A stretch of DNA of 45,645 nucleotides from a virus. The stretch spans positions 1 through 45,645 of the IMG/VR virus record IMGVR_UViG_3300039106_000693. One strand, 5' to 3'. This document shows positions 18,599-25,675 of this stretch, piece after piece. Under the pieces are notes generated by a model, which searched no databases, was not told where the DNA came from, and worked only from the letters and a program-made list of their open reading frames with translations. How positions within the stretch are numbered: position 1 is the stretch's first letter; each line of letters starts with the position of its first letter. The translations under genes and the position numbers were made by a program.

Positions 18599-18889
18599 TT
18601 AATCCATCCGGTCTATATCCAAACCTGGGTTTAACATTACACAGCCTGCATATACTGCATCTATGCATTTTTCAGCAGACTTGCGTGACATTGCTCGTAA
18701 ACATTCAGAGATTTCATTCTTTAAATTAAAAATAAAATGCTCAATAACATTCTTCTTAAATTTTTTAAATTCTAATTCAGTATCAACTTTAGGGCATGTC
18801 GACAAGAAACTCTGGATCTCTTCTGGGTCCAGAACTTTAAACTTAACATACGTTGCTAATTCTGGAAAGAATATTTGATATATTCTCAT
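18599..18889 (-). CDS. hypothetical protein, 96 aa (first gene of virion operon)
   Basis: Unrecognised 96-residue protein. The start (MRIYQIFFPELATYVKFKVLD) is a compact strand-rich region, followed by charged helices and a C-terminal Cys/Met segment (CIDAVYAGCVMLNPG). A good ribosome site (CTAGGAG, 7 bases before ATG) and the promoter at 19046-19076 make it the first gene of the leftward operon. Its layout recalls small tail or baseplate assembly chaperones of T4-like phages, but this is only a resemblance in size and position. Confidence 0.65.
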   Translation of the reverse strand: MRIYQIFFPELATYVKFKVLDPEEIQSFLSTCPKVDTELEFKKFKKNVIEHFIFNLKNEISECLRAMSRKSAEKCIDAVYAGCVMLNPGLDIDRMD

Positions 18890-18963
18890 ACACTAACTCC
18901 TAGGTCGTTTAACCTATAGTAACTTAAAAATAATTTTAAGCACCCGTACAGTATAGTGTATTG

Positions 18964-18994
18964 ATACACGTAGTATTATTAAACTATCGTGTAT
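18964..18994. repeat. inverted repeat in the virion operon leader
   Basis: ATACACGTAGT (18964-18974) and ACTATCGTGTAT (18983-18994) pair with one bulge and an 8-base spacer. It lies between the promoter (19046-19076) and the first gene (18889). It could be an operator or a leader hairpin. Confidence 0.4.
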
Positions 18995-19045
18995 GCTTTG
19001 CAGGCTACGGCTAACCCATAGTTTAGAAAGGGCTGCTGTATACAG

Positions 19046-19076
19046 ATTATACACCCCACTGCACAGTGATTGTCAA
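19046..19076 (-). promoter_or_regulatory. sigma70-type promoter for the virion operon
   Basis: On the minus strand TTGACA (19076-19071) is followed after 19 bases by TATAAT (19051-19046). Both boxes are perfect; the spacer is 2 bases longer than ideal. It points into the gene at 18889 and the whole leftward operon, so a host-type sigma factor could drive it. Confidence 0.6.
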
Positions 19077-19079
19077 ATC

Positions 19080-19229
19080 CTACTCGGAAATATTTTCTAT
19101 TGATGGATGAGATTCTAAACAAGGACCACTGAATGCCCAGTATCTAATTAAATCATACGGAGTGTTAATCTTTGTCTTTAATAGTTTTACTGCTCTGACA
19201 TAATCAAGATCAAACTCTACTTTTTTCAT
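19080..19229 (-). CDS. small hypothetical protein, 49 aa
   Basis: ATG at 19229, stop at 19080. The peptide runs MKKVEFDLDYVRAVKLLKTK and contains PYDLIRYWAFSGPCLES. AGGA lies 10 bases before the start. Coding character is reasonable (charged start, helical middle), but there is no family match. It lies upstream of the virion promoter, whose -35 box begins just after its stop, and diverges from the recA unit; the two starts are adjacent. Confidence 0.45.
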   Translation of the reverse strand: MKKVEFDLDYVRAVKLLKTKINTPYDLIRYWAFSGPCLESHPSIENISE

Positions 19230-19502
19230 ATGTTGTTATTCCTGCGCTTCTGTGCTATATTTGTTGTCCCAAAGTATATCACGAAAGATGTTTTTCTCTT
19301 GCAAAAAAAGAACCAAAAACAATTAGAACTAAACAGACTGTATAGGTTGCTAGAACAAATCAACGAAAGAACACTTGCTGCAGACTACGAATTGCGTTGG
19401 CAGTTGAAACAAGCAAAAGAGCAAGTGATAGATAAAATAAAAGCCATTGAGTCTAAATCTATCATTAAGAAATCAGCTGTGGTAGAATATATCAATGGAT
19501 GA
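19230..19502 (+). CDS. hypothetical protein upstream of recA, 90 aa
   Basis: Unrecognised. From about residue 25 on it is a charged helix with coiled-coil character (QKQLELNRLYRLLEQINERT, then LRWQLKQAKEQVIDKI). The first 20 residues (MLLFLRFCAIFVV) are hydrophobic, but the true start may be the later TTG at 19299, which would remove them. The stop overlaps the recA start by 8 bases, so the two are probably translated together. Confidence 0.5.
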   Translation: MLLFLRFCAIFVVPKYITKDVFLLQKKNQKQLELNRLYRLLEQINERTLAADYELRWQLKQAKEQVIDKIKAIESKSIIKKSAVVEYING

Positions 19503-20475
19503 ATCAAAACAACTTGAGTTGGCCATAGCTCAAATCGAAAGACAATTTGGTGCCGGATCTGTAATGAGATTAGGTTCTTCTCACTTTGAAAAATGGCCCG
19601 CAATTCCAACAGGTGCCTTATCGCTTGATAAGGTATTAGGAATTGGTGGTCTACCAAAAGGTAGAGTAGTAGAAGTATTTGGACCAGAGTCTTCTGGTAA
19701 ATCGACACTTGCTTTGTCGGTAGTTGCGCAAGCTCAGAAGCTTGGCATTCGTTGTGCATACGTAGATGCAGAGCATGCCCTCGATCCAATCTATATGCAA
19801 GCTGTTGGCGTAGATCTAGATGAGCTACTTCTTGCACAGCCTGATTATGGCGAGCAGGGGTTAGAGATCGTAGACAAGCTTATTAGGACCGGTGAGATCG
19901 GTTTGGTAGTAGTAGACTCAGTTGCTTCTTTAATCCCTAAGGCAGAGCTTGAGGGCGATATGGAAGCCAACCAGATGGGCTTGCAGGCGCGCATGATGTC
20001 AAAAGCTTTGCGTAAGCTTGTTGGACTAGCTAATGAGCATAAAACTCTTATTATATTCATTAACCAATTAAGAAGTAAGATTGGTATAATGTTTGGCAAT
20101 CCGGAGACTACTCCGGGTGGTATGGCATTGAAGTACGCAGCATCTGTACGTATCGACATTCGCAAGAAAGAAGATATTAAAGATAAAGCTGGAATACCGA
20201 TTGGGATTACTTCTAAGGTTAAGATCATTAAGAATAAGATGGCACCCCCTATGAAGATAACAGAATTCAATATATTTTATGGAAAAGGAATCGATGAGCA
20301 TGGATGTGTTTTTGATGTGGCAGTGGATCAAGGAATCTTTACGCAAAAAGGTGCGTGGATTTACCAAGAAGGTGAACTCTTTGCGCAAGGTAGAGAAAAC
20401 GCAATAACAAACTTGCGTGAGAACACAGAACTGTTTAATGAGATAAAAAACAAGATTAAAGATGCAGCCAAATAA
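19495..20475 (+). CDS. recA: RecA recombinase
   Basis: At 326 residues, this is a clear RecA. It has Walker A GPESSGKST (63-71), the DAEHALD motif at 91-97, Walker B GLVVVDSVASL (136-146), the DNA-binding loop 2 with FGNPETTPGG (200-209) and the family-typical EANQMGLQARMMSKALRKL. It is shorter than most bacterial RecA proteins because the acidic C-terminal tail is nearly absent. It forms filaments on single-stranded DNA and catalyses strand exchange, useful for phage recombination-dependent replication and repair. The ATG overlaps the upstream stop; no strong ribosome site is visible, so coupling is likely. Base composition is somewhat richer in G+C than the virion operon. Host-type origin is possible. 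Confidence 0.97.
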   Translation: MDESKQLELAIAQIERQFGAGSVMRLGSSHFEKWPAIPTGALSLDKVLGIGGLPKGRVVEVFGPESSGKSTLALSVVAQAQKLGIRCAYVDAEHALDPIYMQAVGVDLDELLLAQPDYGEQGLEIVDKLIRTGEIGLVVVDSVASLIPKAELEGDMEANQMGLQARMMSKALRKLVGLANEHKTLIIFINQLRSKIGIMFGNPETTPGGMALKYAASVRIDIRKKEDIKDKAGIPIGITSKVKIIKNKMAPPMKITEFNIFYGKGIDEHGCVFDVAVDQGIFTQKGAWIYQEGELFAQGRENAITNLRENTELFNEIKNKIKDAAK

Positions 20476-20617
20476 ATTTGACATAGAACCATGTCCAGAC
20501 TGCCCTGTGCCAACTAACTTTATTATCAAGCCGGGCAAAAAGCAAGAACAAAAATGCCTATTCGTTGAATGTAGAGAATGTGGCGATAAATGGACGGAGA
20601 TCATAGACAATGAGTAA
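20462..20617 (+). CDS. small zinc-ribbon protein, 51 aa
   Basis: ATG at 20462 overlaps the end of recA by 14 bases, and its stop overlaps the next start by 8. The product has PCPDCPVP and VECRECGDKW, two Cys pairs about 26 residues apart, followed by a short acidic end. This is a typical zinc ribbon that could bind DNA or RNA. It is tightly coupled with recA, so a helper role in recombination or transcription is possible; this is inference. Confidence 0.7.
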   Translation: MQPNKFDIEPCPDCPVPTNFIIKPGKKQEQKCLFVECRECGDKWTEIIDNE

Positions 20618-20897
20618 TGAAGAAGAATTTTACAAAGAATATTATAAATACTTTTCAGGAGATACTGATAATATTTATCAATTCAAAAAAAAGACTGAAA
20701 AATCTAACAAGAAGCTAAAATTTGGTAGCGAAGGCGCAATAGTCAAGTACTCTGCCTTTGAGGGTGCAGCTATGTCTCTGAATCTTAACTTCAAGTTCTC
20801 AAATGGCTTTATAGAAAAGCTTGATCGCAGAATAGATAAAGTTCAAAAAGCTTTAGAAGATATTCGTAAAGATTTACGCAAATCTGAAGATTTTTAA
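20610..20897 (+). CDS. hypothetical protein, 95 aa, C-terminal coiled coil
   Basis: Unrecognised. The first half is Tyr/Lys/Glu-rich (NEEEFYKEYYKYFSG). The last 30 residues (EKLDRRIDKVQKALEDIRKD) form a strong amphipathic helix likely to oligomerise. The start lies within the end of the zinc-ribbon gene, so it belongs to the recA unit. Confidence 0.6.
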   Translation: MSNEEEFYKEYYKYFSGDTDNIYQFKKKTEKSNKKLKFGSEGAIVKYSAFEGAAMSLNLNFKFSNGFIEKLDRRIDKVQKALEDIRKDLRKSEDF

Positions 20898-20934
20898 ATT
20901 ACTATTATAGACACAATAACTTATTGGGGATATC

Positions 20935-21015
20935 ATGGGTAGAGGCACAACATTCGGCAATATGTATACGCATATGATGAGTGTTGCCTCTGCACCAAAG
21001 GGATCAATGCGGTAA
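20935..21015 (+). other. short leader frame, possible 5' end of the next gene (frame break)
   Basis: ATG at 20935 with GGGGA five bases upstream starts a 26-codon frame (MGRGTTFGNMYTHMMSVASA) that stops at 21015. The following 297-residue frame, one base ahead, has only a GTG start at 20981 right after a TGA and no ribosome site. A +1 change between 20981 and 21012 (for example in the AAAGGG at 20998) would join them. Confidence 0.5.
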
Positions 21016-21874
21016 AAGACTAGCATCAGCTCAGTCAATGGTAAGTAGATCAGTTAAGCCAATGGCTCGTACTGTTCAACCTTCTTCTGGTGAAATAAAA
21101 GCAATGTATAAACAATCTAGTACAGCGATAAAAAATCCTAGAAAACTTGCACCATTAGAACCTGGCCAAGGCTATGGTATACATGTTTCTCACAGACCTG
21201 ACCTAACAACAATTCAAGACATTGAAGAGATGCGCAACGCAGGGACCAACCTTGGAACAATGTATGACAGTACACAATTTACTCCACCAGGCTCCACTTA
21301 TGCCTTTGGTATCCCGCAAAGTTCTACAGGACGAGATCAAGTAGATGCTGGTCTTTCTCATGCAGTAGCAGCAAAAAGATCTGCAGCTAATAAACCTAGT
21401 GGACCAGAAGACCGTAATTATACTATGTATTTTACAAGAGGTAACCCTATTGAAATGCAAGGAGCTGCAAGAACAACAAGAGTAGCTGATCCTGAGTATG
21501 TTACAAAAAATACTTTTGTAGATCGAGGAGAGTCAGTCTTTGGTGATCAAGAAGTTCTTGCTAGTTTTGACTTAGACATAGATGCCTATAGAGGACCAAG
21601 AAATACGTTAGAAGCGAGCTTGGGACAATCTACTTCTCTTAGTACATCAGATAGATATAATGAAGAAATGGAAAAAGTAATTAAACATGAACAAGACTTT
21701 CGCCAAAACCTTTACAACAGGTTTTCAAGTAACCCAATGGTGCGTGCTTCTGGAGTAATTCCAGATAGAAAGTTGAGCCCTATTGGTTCAAAGTCTGTAA
21801 ATGAATTTTTACAAGAAATGAGTAGTACCTACGACATTTCACGCAATATACCACCTACGCCACCTGTTGGTTAA
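20981..21874 (+). CDS. hypothetical protein, 297 aa, possible 5' frame break
   Basis: Unrecognised. The middle contains GQGYGIHVSHRPDLTTIQ, then STYAFGIPQSS and YTMYFTRGNP. That order (aromatic-His start, then a Phe-rich strand) faintly recalls ADP-ribosyltransferase-type folds, but no catalytic triad can be assigned. The N-terminus is basic and Ser/Gln-rich, the C-terminus polar. The listed GTG start has no ribosome site; the real start may be ATG 20935 with a frame break. It is followed by a terminator at 21883. It could also be a structural protein encoded away from the main operon. Confidence 0.55.
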   Translation: MLPLHQRDQCGKRLASAQSMVSRSVKPMARTVQPSSGEIKAMYKQSSTAIKNPRKLAPLEPGQGYGIHVSHRPDLTTIQDIEEMRNAGTNLGTMYDSTQFTPPGSTYAFGIPQSSTGRDQVDAGLSHAVAAKRSAANKPSGPEDRNYTMYFTRGNPIEMQGAARTTRVADPEYVTKNTFVDRGESVFGDQEVLASFDLDIDAYRGPRNTLEASLGQSTSLSTSDRYNEEMEKVIKHEQDFRQNLYNRFSSNPMVRASGVIPDRKLSPIGSKSVNEFLQEMSSTYDISRNIPPTPPVG

Positions 21875-21882
21875 ACAAAACC

Positions 21883-21915
21883 GCGCCTAAAAAATTCGGG
21901 CGTTTATTTTTTTTT
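21883..21915 (+). terminator. weak Rho-independent terminator
   Basis: CGCC (21884-21887) pairs with GGCG (21899-21902) around an A-rich loop and is followed by a long T run. It ends the recA unit. Confidence 0.5.
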
Positions 21916-21952
21916 AAATTAATACACAACTCCTAGCAGAAAGAGTCCCAAT

Positions 21953-22246
21953 ATGGAATATTTCATAGAGCTGATGAAGAGAATTCTAGTGTCTGGTGAT
22001 ATGACCAATGCTTCAGGGGAGTTTCAAATTAGTCTAGACGACATTCCTGATATGGAAGACTCTGTCATCACCGTAACAACAGAAGAAGACGGCCAGATTA
22101 CTCTAGCCGTCTTTACTACTGCTCAATGGGATATCGTTGAAGACTTAGTGAGTTTAACTAAACAATCTCAAGAACAAGTTGTTAGATCACTAGCTAAAGA
22201 GATTCCAAATGTATTTACATTCAACCCTAGTGATTACGAAGACTAA
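21953..22246 (+). CDS. hypothetical acidic protein, 97 aa
   Basis: Unrecognised, strongly acidic, with alternating strands (VITVTTEEDGQITLAVFTT) then a helix and a short acidic end. The start ATG at 21953 has a weak purine stretch upstream. Its 3' end overlaps the convergent minus-strand gene by 4 bases. Its position after a terminator suggests its own promoter, not identified. Confidence 0.55.
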   Translation: MEYFIELMKRILVSGDMTNASGEFQISLDDIPDMEDSVITVTTEEDGQITLAVFTTAQWDIVEDLVSLTKQSQEQVVRSLAKEIPNVFTFNPSDYED

Positions 22247-22803
22247 ACATATAATATCTTAGAGTAGTTGCTCTCAAGATACGTTTGTTCGTATCTTTCA
22301 TATATTAAACATCCAGCCACTTCTAGAGCTAATCTGTTCGAGAGGTGAGCTGGAATTTTTGTTTTTACGTACTCGTTGACTTCTGCCCACTCAATATGGT
22401 TATCAAAGCCCATATCTTTAGTCCAAAAGTTATAGACCGCGCAAGAAGCAAGTAGAGGGTCCAGCTTGTGTACTGGTACAGTATTGTTAATCAGTATAGC
22501 TGTATCAAACTTGAATCCATAGGTAGTATACAAATCTAATAATACTTGTGTATCTTGACCCAGTCCTATAAAAGTCAGGTGTTCATGATTAGTCTGTGAG
22601 ATATTATATAGGTTCTTAGATATTCTATTAACATTCAGGCTATGTTTGTATTGCGTGTCTGAGAACATTGTTTTAAACAATAATAATCTGTGATCTTTAG
22701 ATAGCTGTCCTATGAAGGAACTATTTAGTCTCCAGGGAGCTTTTGTTCTGAACAACTTCTCTGAGCCTACCATTATATTATTTGGCATTGTTGGATTTCT
22801 CAT
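22243..22803 (-). CDS. hypothetical alpha/beta protein
   Basis: I use the ATG at 22803 (186 residues). Longer readings back to 22887 or 22908 overlap the upstream gene out of frame and add a Thr-rich, low-complexity stretch. The core (HLTFIGLGQDTQVLLDLY, then FDTAILINN) resembles a strand-turn-helix of a Rossmann or alpha/beta-hydrolase-like fold, but the nucleophile-elbow serine is not present. NFWTKDMGFDNHIEWAEVNE follows. No function can be named. It is one of only two minus-strand genes in the plus-strand half. Confidence 0.55.
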   Translation of the reverse strand: MRNPTMPNNIMVGSEKLFRTKAPWRLNSSFIGQLSKDHRLLLFKTMFSDTQYKHSLNVNRISKNLYNISQTNHEHLTFIGLGQDTQVLLDLYTTYGFKFDTAILINNTVPVHKLDPLLASCAVYNFWTKDMGFDNHIEWAEVNEYVKTKIPAHLSNRLALEVAGCLIYERYEQTYLESNYSKILYV

Positions 22804-22840
22804 TAGTGAGTGGTCTTTCTTATTAGTGTATGGGGATTGA

Positions 22841-23023
22841 TTAGCAATCGTATCCGTAGTTGTCTGAATCGTAGTCGGTGTCACCATAGGCTGATCTGTA
22901 CGAGTCATAGTCAGACTTCATGTAATCAGACAAGAATGTCTCTAAGGTATCTGTAGTTTCTAGTGTCATATCTTCTGGATCTATAGTCATTGTAGTTACT
23001 TTCTGTCTTGTTTTGCCGGCCAT
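22841..23023 (-). CDS. small acidic Asp/Tyr-rich protein, 60 aa
   Basis: ATG at 23023 gives a short basic start and a tail very rich in Asp, Tyr and Ser (DYMKSDYDSYRSAYGDTDYD), ending in Cys. A TTG at 23068 lies directly after CTAGGAG, too close for normal use. Such tails mimic nucleic acid charge in some phage inhibitors, but that is speculation. Confidence that it is a gene is moderate. Confidence 0.45.
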   Translation of the reverse strand: MAGKTRQKVTTMTIDPEDMTLETTDTLETFLSDYMKSDYDSYRSAYGDTDYDSDNYGYDC

Positions 23024-23068
23024 TTCCGACTTGAGAGATAACTTATCAGCGGTTTTGTGTGTTAGCAA

Positions 23069-23418
23069 CTCCTAGGGAGAATTTTTAAGGGAAAAATTTT
23101 TGAGAGCGAATGGTATTTGAAGATTCTAATCTTGAGGGGGTTTTGTTTCTAATCTTGAGGACATATAAGTTTATGTAAACCTATATACACATATAAAACT
23201 AAGGGGGTTAAAAAGTAGGGGAAAATTTATAGGGTGGTAATAGTGAATAGTATTCGTGTTAGAAAACTTTAACGAGGGTACGGGGGTATACCACCCCTTA
23301 TGCCTGACACATTACTGTTCCGGTGCTTATGCCGTTATCATATGAAGAACCCATGCGTTGATGATGAGCATGTATCAATAGAAAGTATTGATAACTAACA
23401 CAACATCAGGAGACTCAC
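23069..23418. other. divergent intergenic region, 350 bases
   Basis: No convincing gene. It separates the minus-strand pair from the rightward unit at 23419, so it should hold divergent promoters. Visible structure includes a direct repeat of TTCTAATCTTGAGG (23124-23137 and 23147-23160), an 8-bp inverted repeat GGGTGGTA/TACCACCC (23232-23239 and 23289-23296), several G runs on the plus strand, and an AT-rich middle. No clear sigma70 boxes were found. Confidence 0.6.
23124..23160 (+). repeat. 14-bp direct repeat
   Basis: TTCTAATCTTGAGG occurs twice with a 9-base gap in the divergent region. Could be a binding site for a regulator. Confidence 0.6.
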
Positions 23419-23979
23419 ATGCCTGTTACGCAAATAGTGAGTAGTGAAGGAGTGACTGACATCACAACAAAACTAAACAATGCACAATTTCGTGCATTCA
23501 TGACCATCATACATGCTGCTAGGAATGGCAGGTACATGCATGGCAACGGTGCCCAGTGGTACATAGTAGATACATACGGTAACAATGTATGTATCGACAC
23601 CACTACTGAGCACGCATTTGCTGTGCCTGTGCCTACATATACCGGCGTACCAAGCAACTGCTATAGTACAGCAAGTAGCCTGGAACGCTTCCTTATGGCA
23701 TGTGATGGGTATGTTCACACATCTGAGATGCAGTACCATGCTGCGTTCAATACGGTGAAGAAGCATATCCAAGATGGCAACCTGGTTTATAAAAACGGTA
23801 ACCATTGGTACGTACGTGTCAATGATGATATCATTTGTTTTGAACTGGGTATCGTCCGCAACGTGGCTGTAATACACAGTTACGATGCCCTATCATCATG
23901 GCGCTACATCCAGAGTACTACTGGTAACAATTGCCATGTAACAGATTCAACTAAGAAGTACTTTGGTATTGCTGCTTAG
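23419..23979 (+). CDS. two-repeat hypothetical protein, 186 aa
   Basis: Unrecognised family, but the protein contains an internal duplication. Residues about 23-69 (FRAFMTIIHAARNGRYMHGN, AQWYIVDTYGNNVCID) align with about 105-151 (YHAAFNTVKKHIQDGNLVYK, NHWYVRVNDDIICFEL). Each unit reads helix, then a short N-G turn, then a WYV strand and a Cys-containing strand. AGGAG lies seven bases before the ATG. It is followed by a strong terminator, so it is a monocistronic unit. It could be a small regulatory or host-takeover protein; no function is shown. Confidence 0.7.
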   Translation: MPVTQIVSSEGVTDITTKLNNAQFRAFMTIIHAARNGRYMHGNGAQWYIVDTYGNNVCIDTTTEHAFAVPVPTYTGVPSNCYSTASSLERFLMACDGYVHTSEMQYHAAFNTVKKHIQDGNLVYKNGNHWYVRVNDDIICFELGIVRNVAVIHSYDALSSWRYIQSTTGNNCHVTDSTKKYFGIAA

Positions 23980-24000
23980 TTGCATTTGAAGAAGGATTAT

Positions 24001-24044
24001 CCCCCTGCTGCACATCCAGTGTAGTTAGGGGGTTTTTCTTTTAT
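24001..24044 (+). terminator. Rho-independent terminator
   Basis: CCCCCT (24001-24006) pairs with AGGGGG (24027-24032), followed by TTTTTCTTTT. The sequence just after (TTTTATAGGTAG) is a diverged form of the motif found after the next three terminators. Confidence 0.8.
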
Positions 24045-24120
24045 AGGTAGTGTTATAGCTACTTAGACGTGCACCATTCAGGTGTATGCAACCCTTATTT
24101 ACTAGTTGAAAGGAGTAAAT

Positions 24121-24441
24121 ATGAACGAGGTAACCATTTACTCGGGGGATACGTACCATGTGTTCTTCTTTGAGGGCGACACCCTTATTGAAGTACATAT
24201 GTCATGCACAAAGGCACATAGCCGAGTGCTAGACAGGTGCTATCTGGAAGACCAGAAGCACCCATTGGTATCGTTACCAAACGGTATGTACATCTGTATC
24301 CCTATTGGGATGCAAGAGCTACAAGCCGTTGCCCAAGAAGGTGGATACATCAAGCTCTTTGCGGATGATCTTTATTCAATTGAAGTTCTTCCTATGAAGG
24401 AAATTGAAGAAGGCTTTATTAAGCTTTTCTACAATGCTTGA
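24121..24441 (+). CDS. hypothetical protein, 106 aa
   Basis: ATG at 24121 follows AAAGGAG by five bases, which decides the start; an in-frame TTG at 24106 is part of the ribosome site region. The product is a compact mixed strand/helix protein (NEVTIYSGDTYHVFFFEGDT), acidic, unrecognised. It lies between two terminators as its own unit. Confidence 0.65.
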   Translation: MNEVTIYSGDTYHVFFFEGDTLIEVHMSCTKAHSRVLDRCYLEDQKHPLVSLPNGMYICIPIGMQELQAVAQEGGYIKLFADDLYSIEVLPMKEIEEGFIKLFYNA

Positions 24442-24462
24442 TGTCAATCTCGCAAAAGATAA

Positions 24463-24491
24463 CCCAGGGTCAGTTCCTGGGTTTTTCTTTT
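24463..24491 (+). terminator. Rho-independent terminator
   Basis: CCCAGG (24463-24468) and CCTGGG (24476-24481) with a 7-base loop, followed by TTTTTCTTTT. It closes the unit at 24121. Confidence 0.85.
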
Positions 24492-24507
24492 ATGGGTAGA
24501 TCTTAGG
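24482..24507 (+). promoter_or_regulatory. repeated post-terminator motif, copy 1
   Basis: TTTTTCTTTTATGGGTAGAT then CTTAGG. The same text recurs after the terminators at 24858 and 25560. Because it follows a terminator and precedes a new gene, it is a candidate promoter or regulatory element. Confidence 0.5.
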
Positions 24508-24544
24508 CTTGATAGCCATCTATCTAGAAAGGAGGAAAGCATCC

Positions 24545-24793
24545 ATGCATAAAACCATTATAAGTTTTATTCTTGCTGCTTTGGGAATCTTCGGATTTGT
24601 CAAAGTACTTGAGTCAAACGAAAGGTTTTCTTGTGATGGTTCCATCATTGTTGTCGAAAGCGGCAACACTGTGTGGGACATAATCCAAGAGCATTGCACT
24701 GGGAACAAGGATGGTGCCATGAGTTCTATTATAGAACAAATTGGCTCTGTTAACTTGCAACCAGGGCAAACCTTCACACTACCAGGTAAGTAA
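24545..24793 (+). CDS. membrane-anchored or secreted LysM protein
   Basis: ATG at 24545 follows GGAGG by about nine bases, which decides the start (82 residues). Residues 2-22 (HKTIISFILAALGIFGFVKV) form a signal peptide or membrane anchor. From about residue 35 the sequence fits a LysM domain (SIIVVESGNTVWDIIQEHC, ending in NLQPGQTFTLP), which binds peptidoglycan N-acetylglucosamine chains. A phage could use it to bind the host wall, for instance in lysis or superinfection control. It is a monocistronic unit between two terminator/motif modules. Confidence 0.75.
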   Translation: MHKTIISFILAALGIFGFVKVLESNERFSCDGSIIVVESGNTVWDIIQEHCTGNKDGAMSSIIEQIGSVNLQPGQTFTLPGK

Positions 24794-24857
24794 CCTGGAA
24801 TAGCCACATGTGCTCACACCAGTCAGGGGTGTGTAATAAATACTCTGTCAAGAAGAA

Positions 24858-24889
24858 CCTCAGGGCAATCCCCTGGGGTTTTTCTTTTA
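24858..24889 (+). terminator. Rho-independent terminator
   Basis: CCTCAGGG (24858-24865) pairs with CCCTGGGG (24871-24878) with one G-T pair and a 5-base loop, followed by TTTTTCTTTT. Confidence 0.85.
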
Positions 24890-24903
24890 TGGGTAGATCT
24901 TAG
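24879..24903 (+). promoter_or_regulatory. repeated post-terminator motif, copy 2
   Basis: TTTTTCTTTTATGGGTAGAT then CTTAG, nearly identical to copy 1. It is followed by about 160 bases without a gene and with several short inverted repeats (for example around ATATCGAGAGATACGATA) before the next start at 25063. Confidence 0.5.
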
Positions 24904-25062
24904 ATCTTATCCTAGGGGCCTGAGCCGAAACTACAGGAAGAACCTGGTGCTTACTGCCAGATCATATCGAGAGATACGATAATTAAAGTGTGGGCACGGT
25001 GATGTGAGTACATCGTGTTAAAACAATAATATTCACCTATAACATACAACTTGGAGGTTGTC

Positions 25063-25506
25063 ATGTCAGTAGAAAAGCAGGCGTACTTGTACGTCAACAC
25101 AGCACCACGCGCCTACTCAAAGAAGGATGGAACTATGTTTCACACCGTCTTGATTGGGATTGCCAAGGATGTACTCTCTGCAAAGGGAGTCTCTGAGGAC
25201 ATGTTGGCCAATCTCAAGGTGGAGATGACAGTCTTCCCCGACAAGGTTGCAACCGTGGCATCATCTTTTGCAGCAGCAAAGGCAGCTGGGTTGAAGCTCG
25301 TCGTAAAGTGTGACGAATTCACATTGACCGATATCAAGCCAAACAACTTCGTCACCAAAGATGGTGTCGCTGTTACAGGCTTCAAGGCTTCATGCTGGGC
25401 TAACGGAGGAACTCTGGACGTCATCGGATCATCGATGGGCATCTCAGAAGAACTGCGGAAGCTCCTCGAAGGGTTCAATGGCGAAGAAGATGGAGACATC
25501 CTTTAG
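25063..25506 (+). CDS. putative OB-fold single-strand DNA-binding-like protein (paralogue 1)
   Basis: ATG at 25063 after GGAGG (five-base gap) gives 147 residues. It is clearly paralogous to the protein at 28215. Both share KKDGT.F.T.L.G.., AAAKAAGLKL or LAKRSGLKL, a later dGv or DGE turn and F.A..WA.G. The order of strands and the K-x-G segment recall SSB-type OB folds. The C-terminus is acidic (GFNGEEDGDIL), like SSB tails. It precedes the 792-residue polymerase-like gene and shares its richer G+C content, suggesting joint high expression. The OB-fold call is inference; the paralogy is seen directly. Confidence 0.55.
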   Translation: MSVEKQAYLYVNTAPRAYSKKDGTMFHTVLIGIAKDVLSAKGVSEDMLANLKVEMTVFPDKVATVASSFAAAKAAGLKLVVKCDEFTLTDIKPNNFVTKDGVAVTGFKASCWANGGTLDVIGSSMGISEELRKLLEGFNGEEDGDIL

Positions 25507-25559
25507 TCGTTGGATTCAACGGGACCATACCTAACAGTATTCTGTTGGAAGAAAAGGAG

Positions 25560-25585
25560 ACCCTCTTAGGAGGGTTTTCTTTTTA
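25560..25585 (+). terminator. Rho-independent terminator
   Basis: ACCCTC (25560-25565) and GAGGGT (25570-25575) with a 4-base loop, followed by TTTCTTTTT. It ends the unit at 25063. Confidence 0.75.
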
Positions 25586-25600
25586 TGGGTAGATCCTAGG
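25575..25600 (+). promoter_or_regulatory. repeated post-terminator motif, copy 3
   Basis: TTTTCTTTTTATGGGTAGAT then CCTAGG. Third close copy, 76 bases upstream of the 792-residue polymerase-like gene, which it may help express. Confidence 0.5.
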
Positions 25601-25675
25601 CCATAAACCTAGAACCTATCCACTAAAACAAAAGGCCATGTTGAAGCCTCCAATTCAACAGAAAGCGAGAGTATC

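Noticed and set aside
19385-20610. Minus-strand frames opposite recA
   Set aside because: RecA is unambiguous; these are mirror frames with no start signals.
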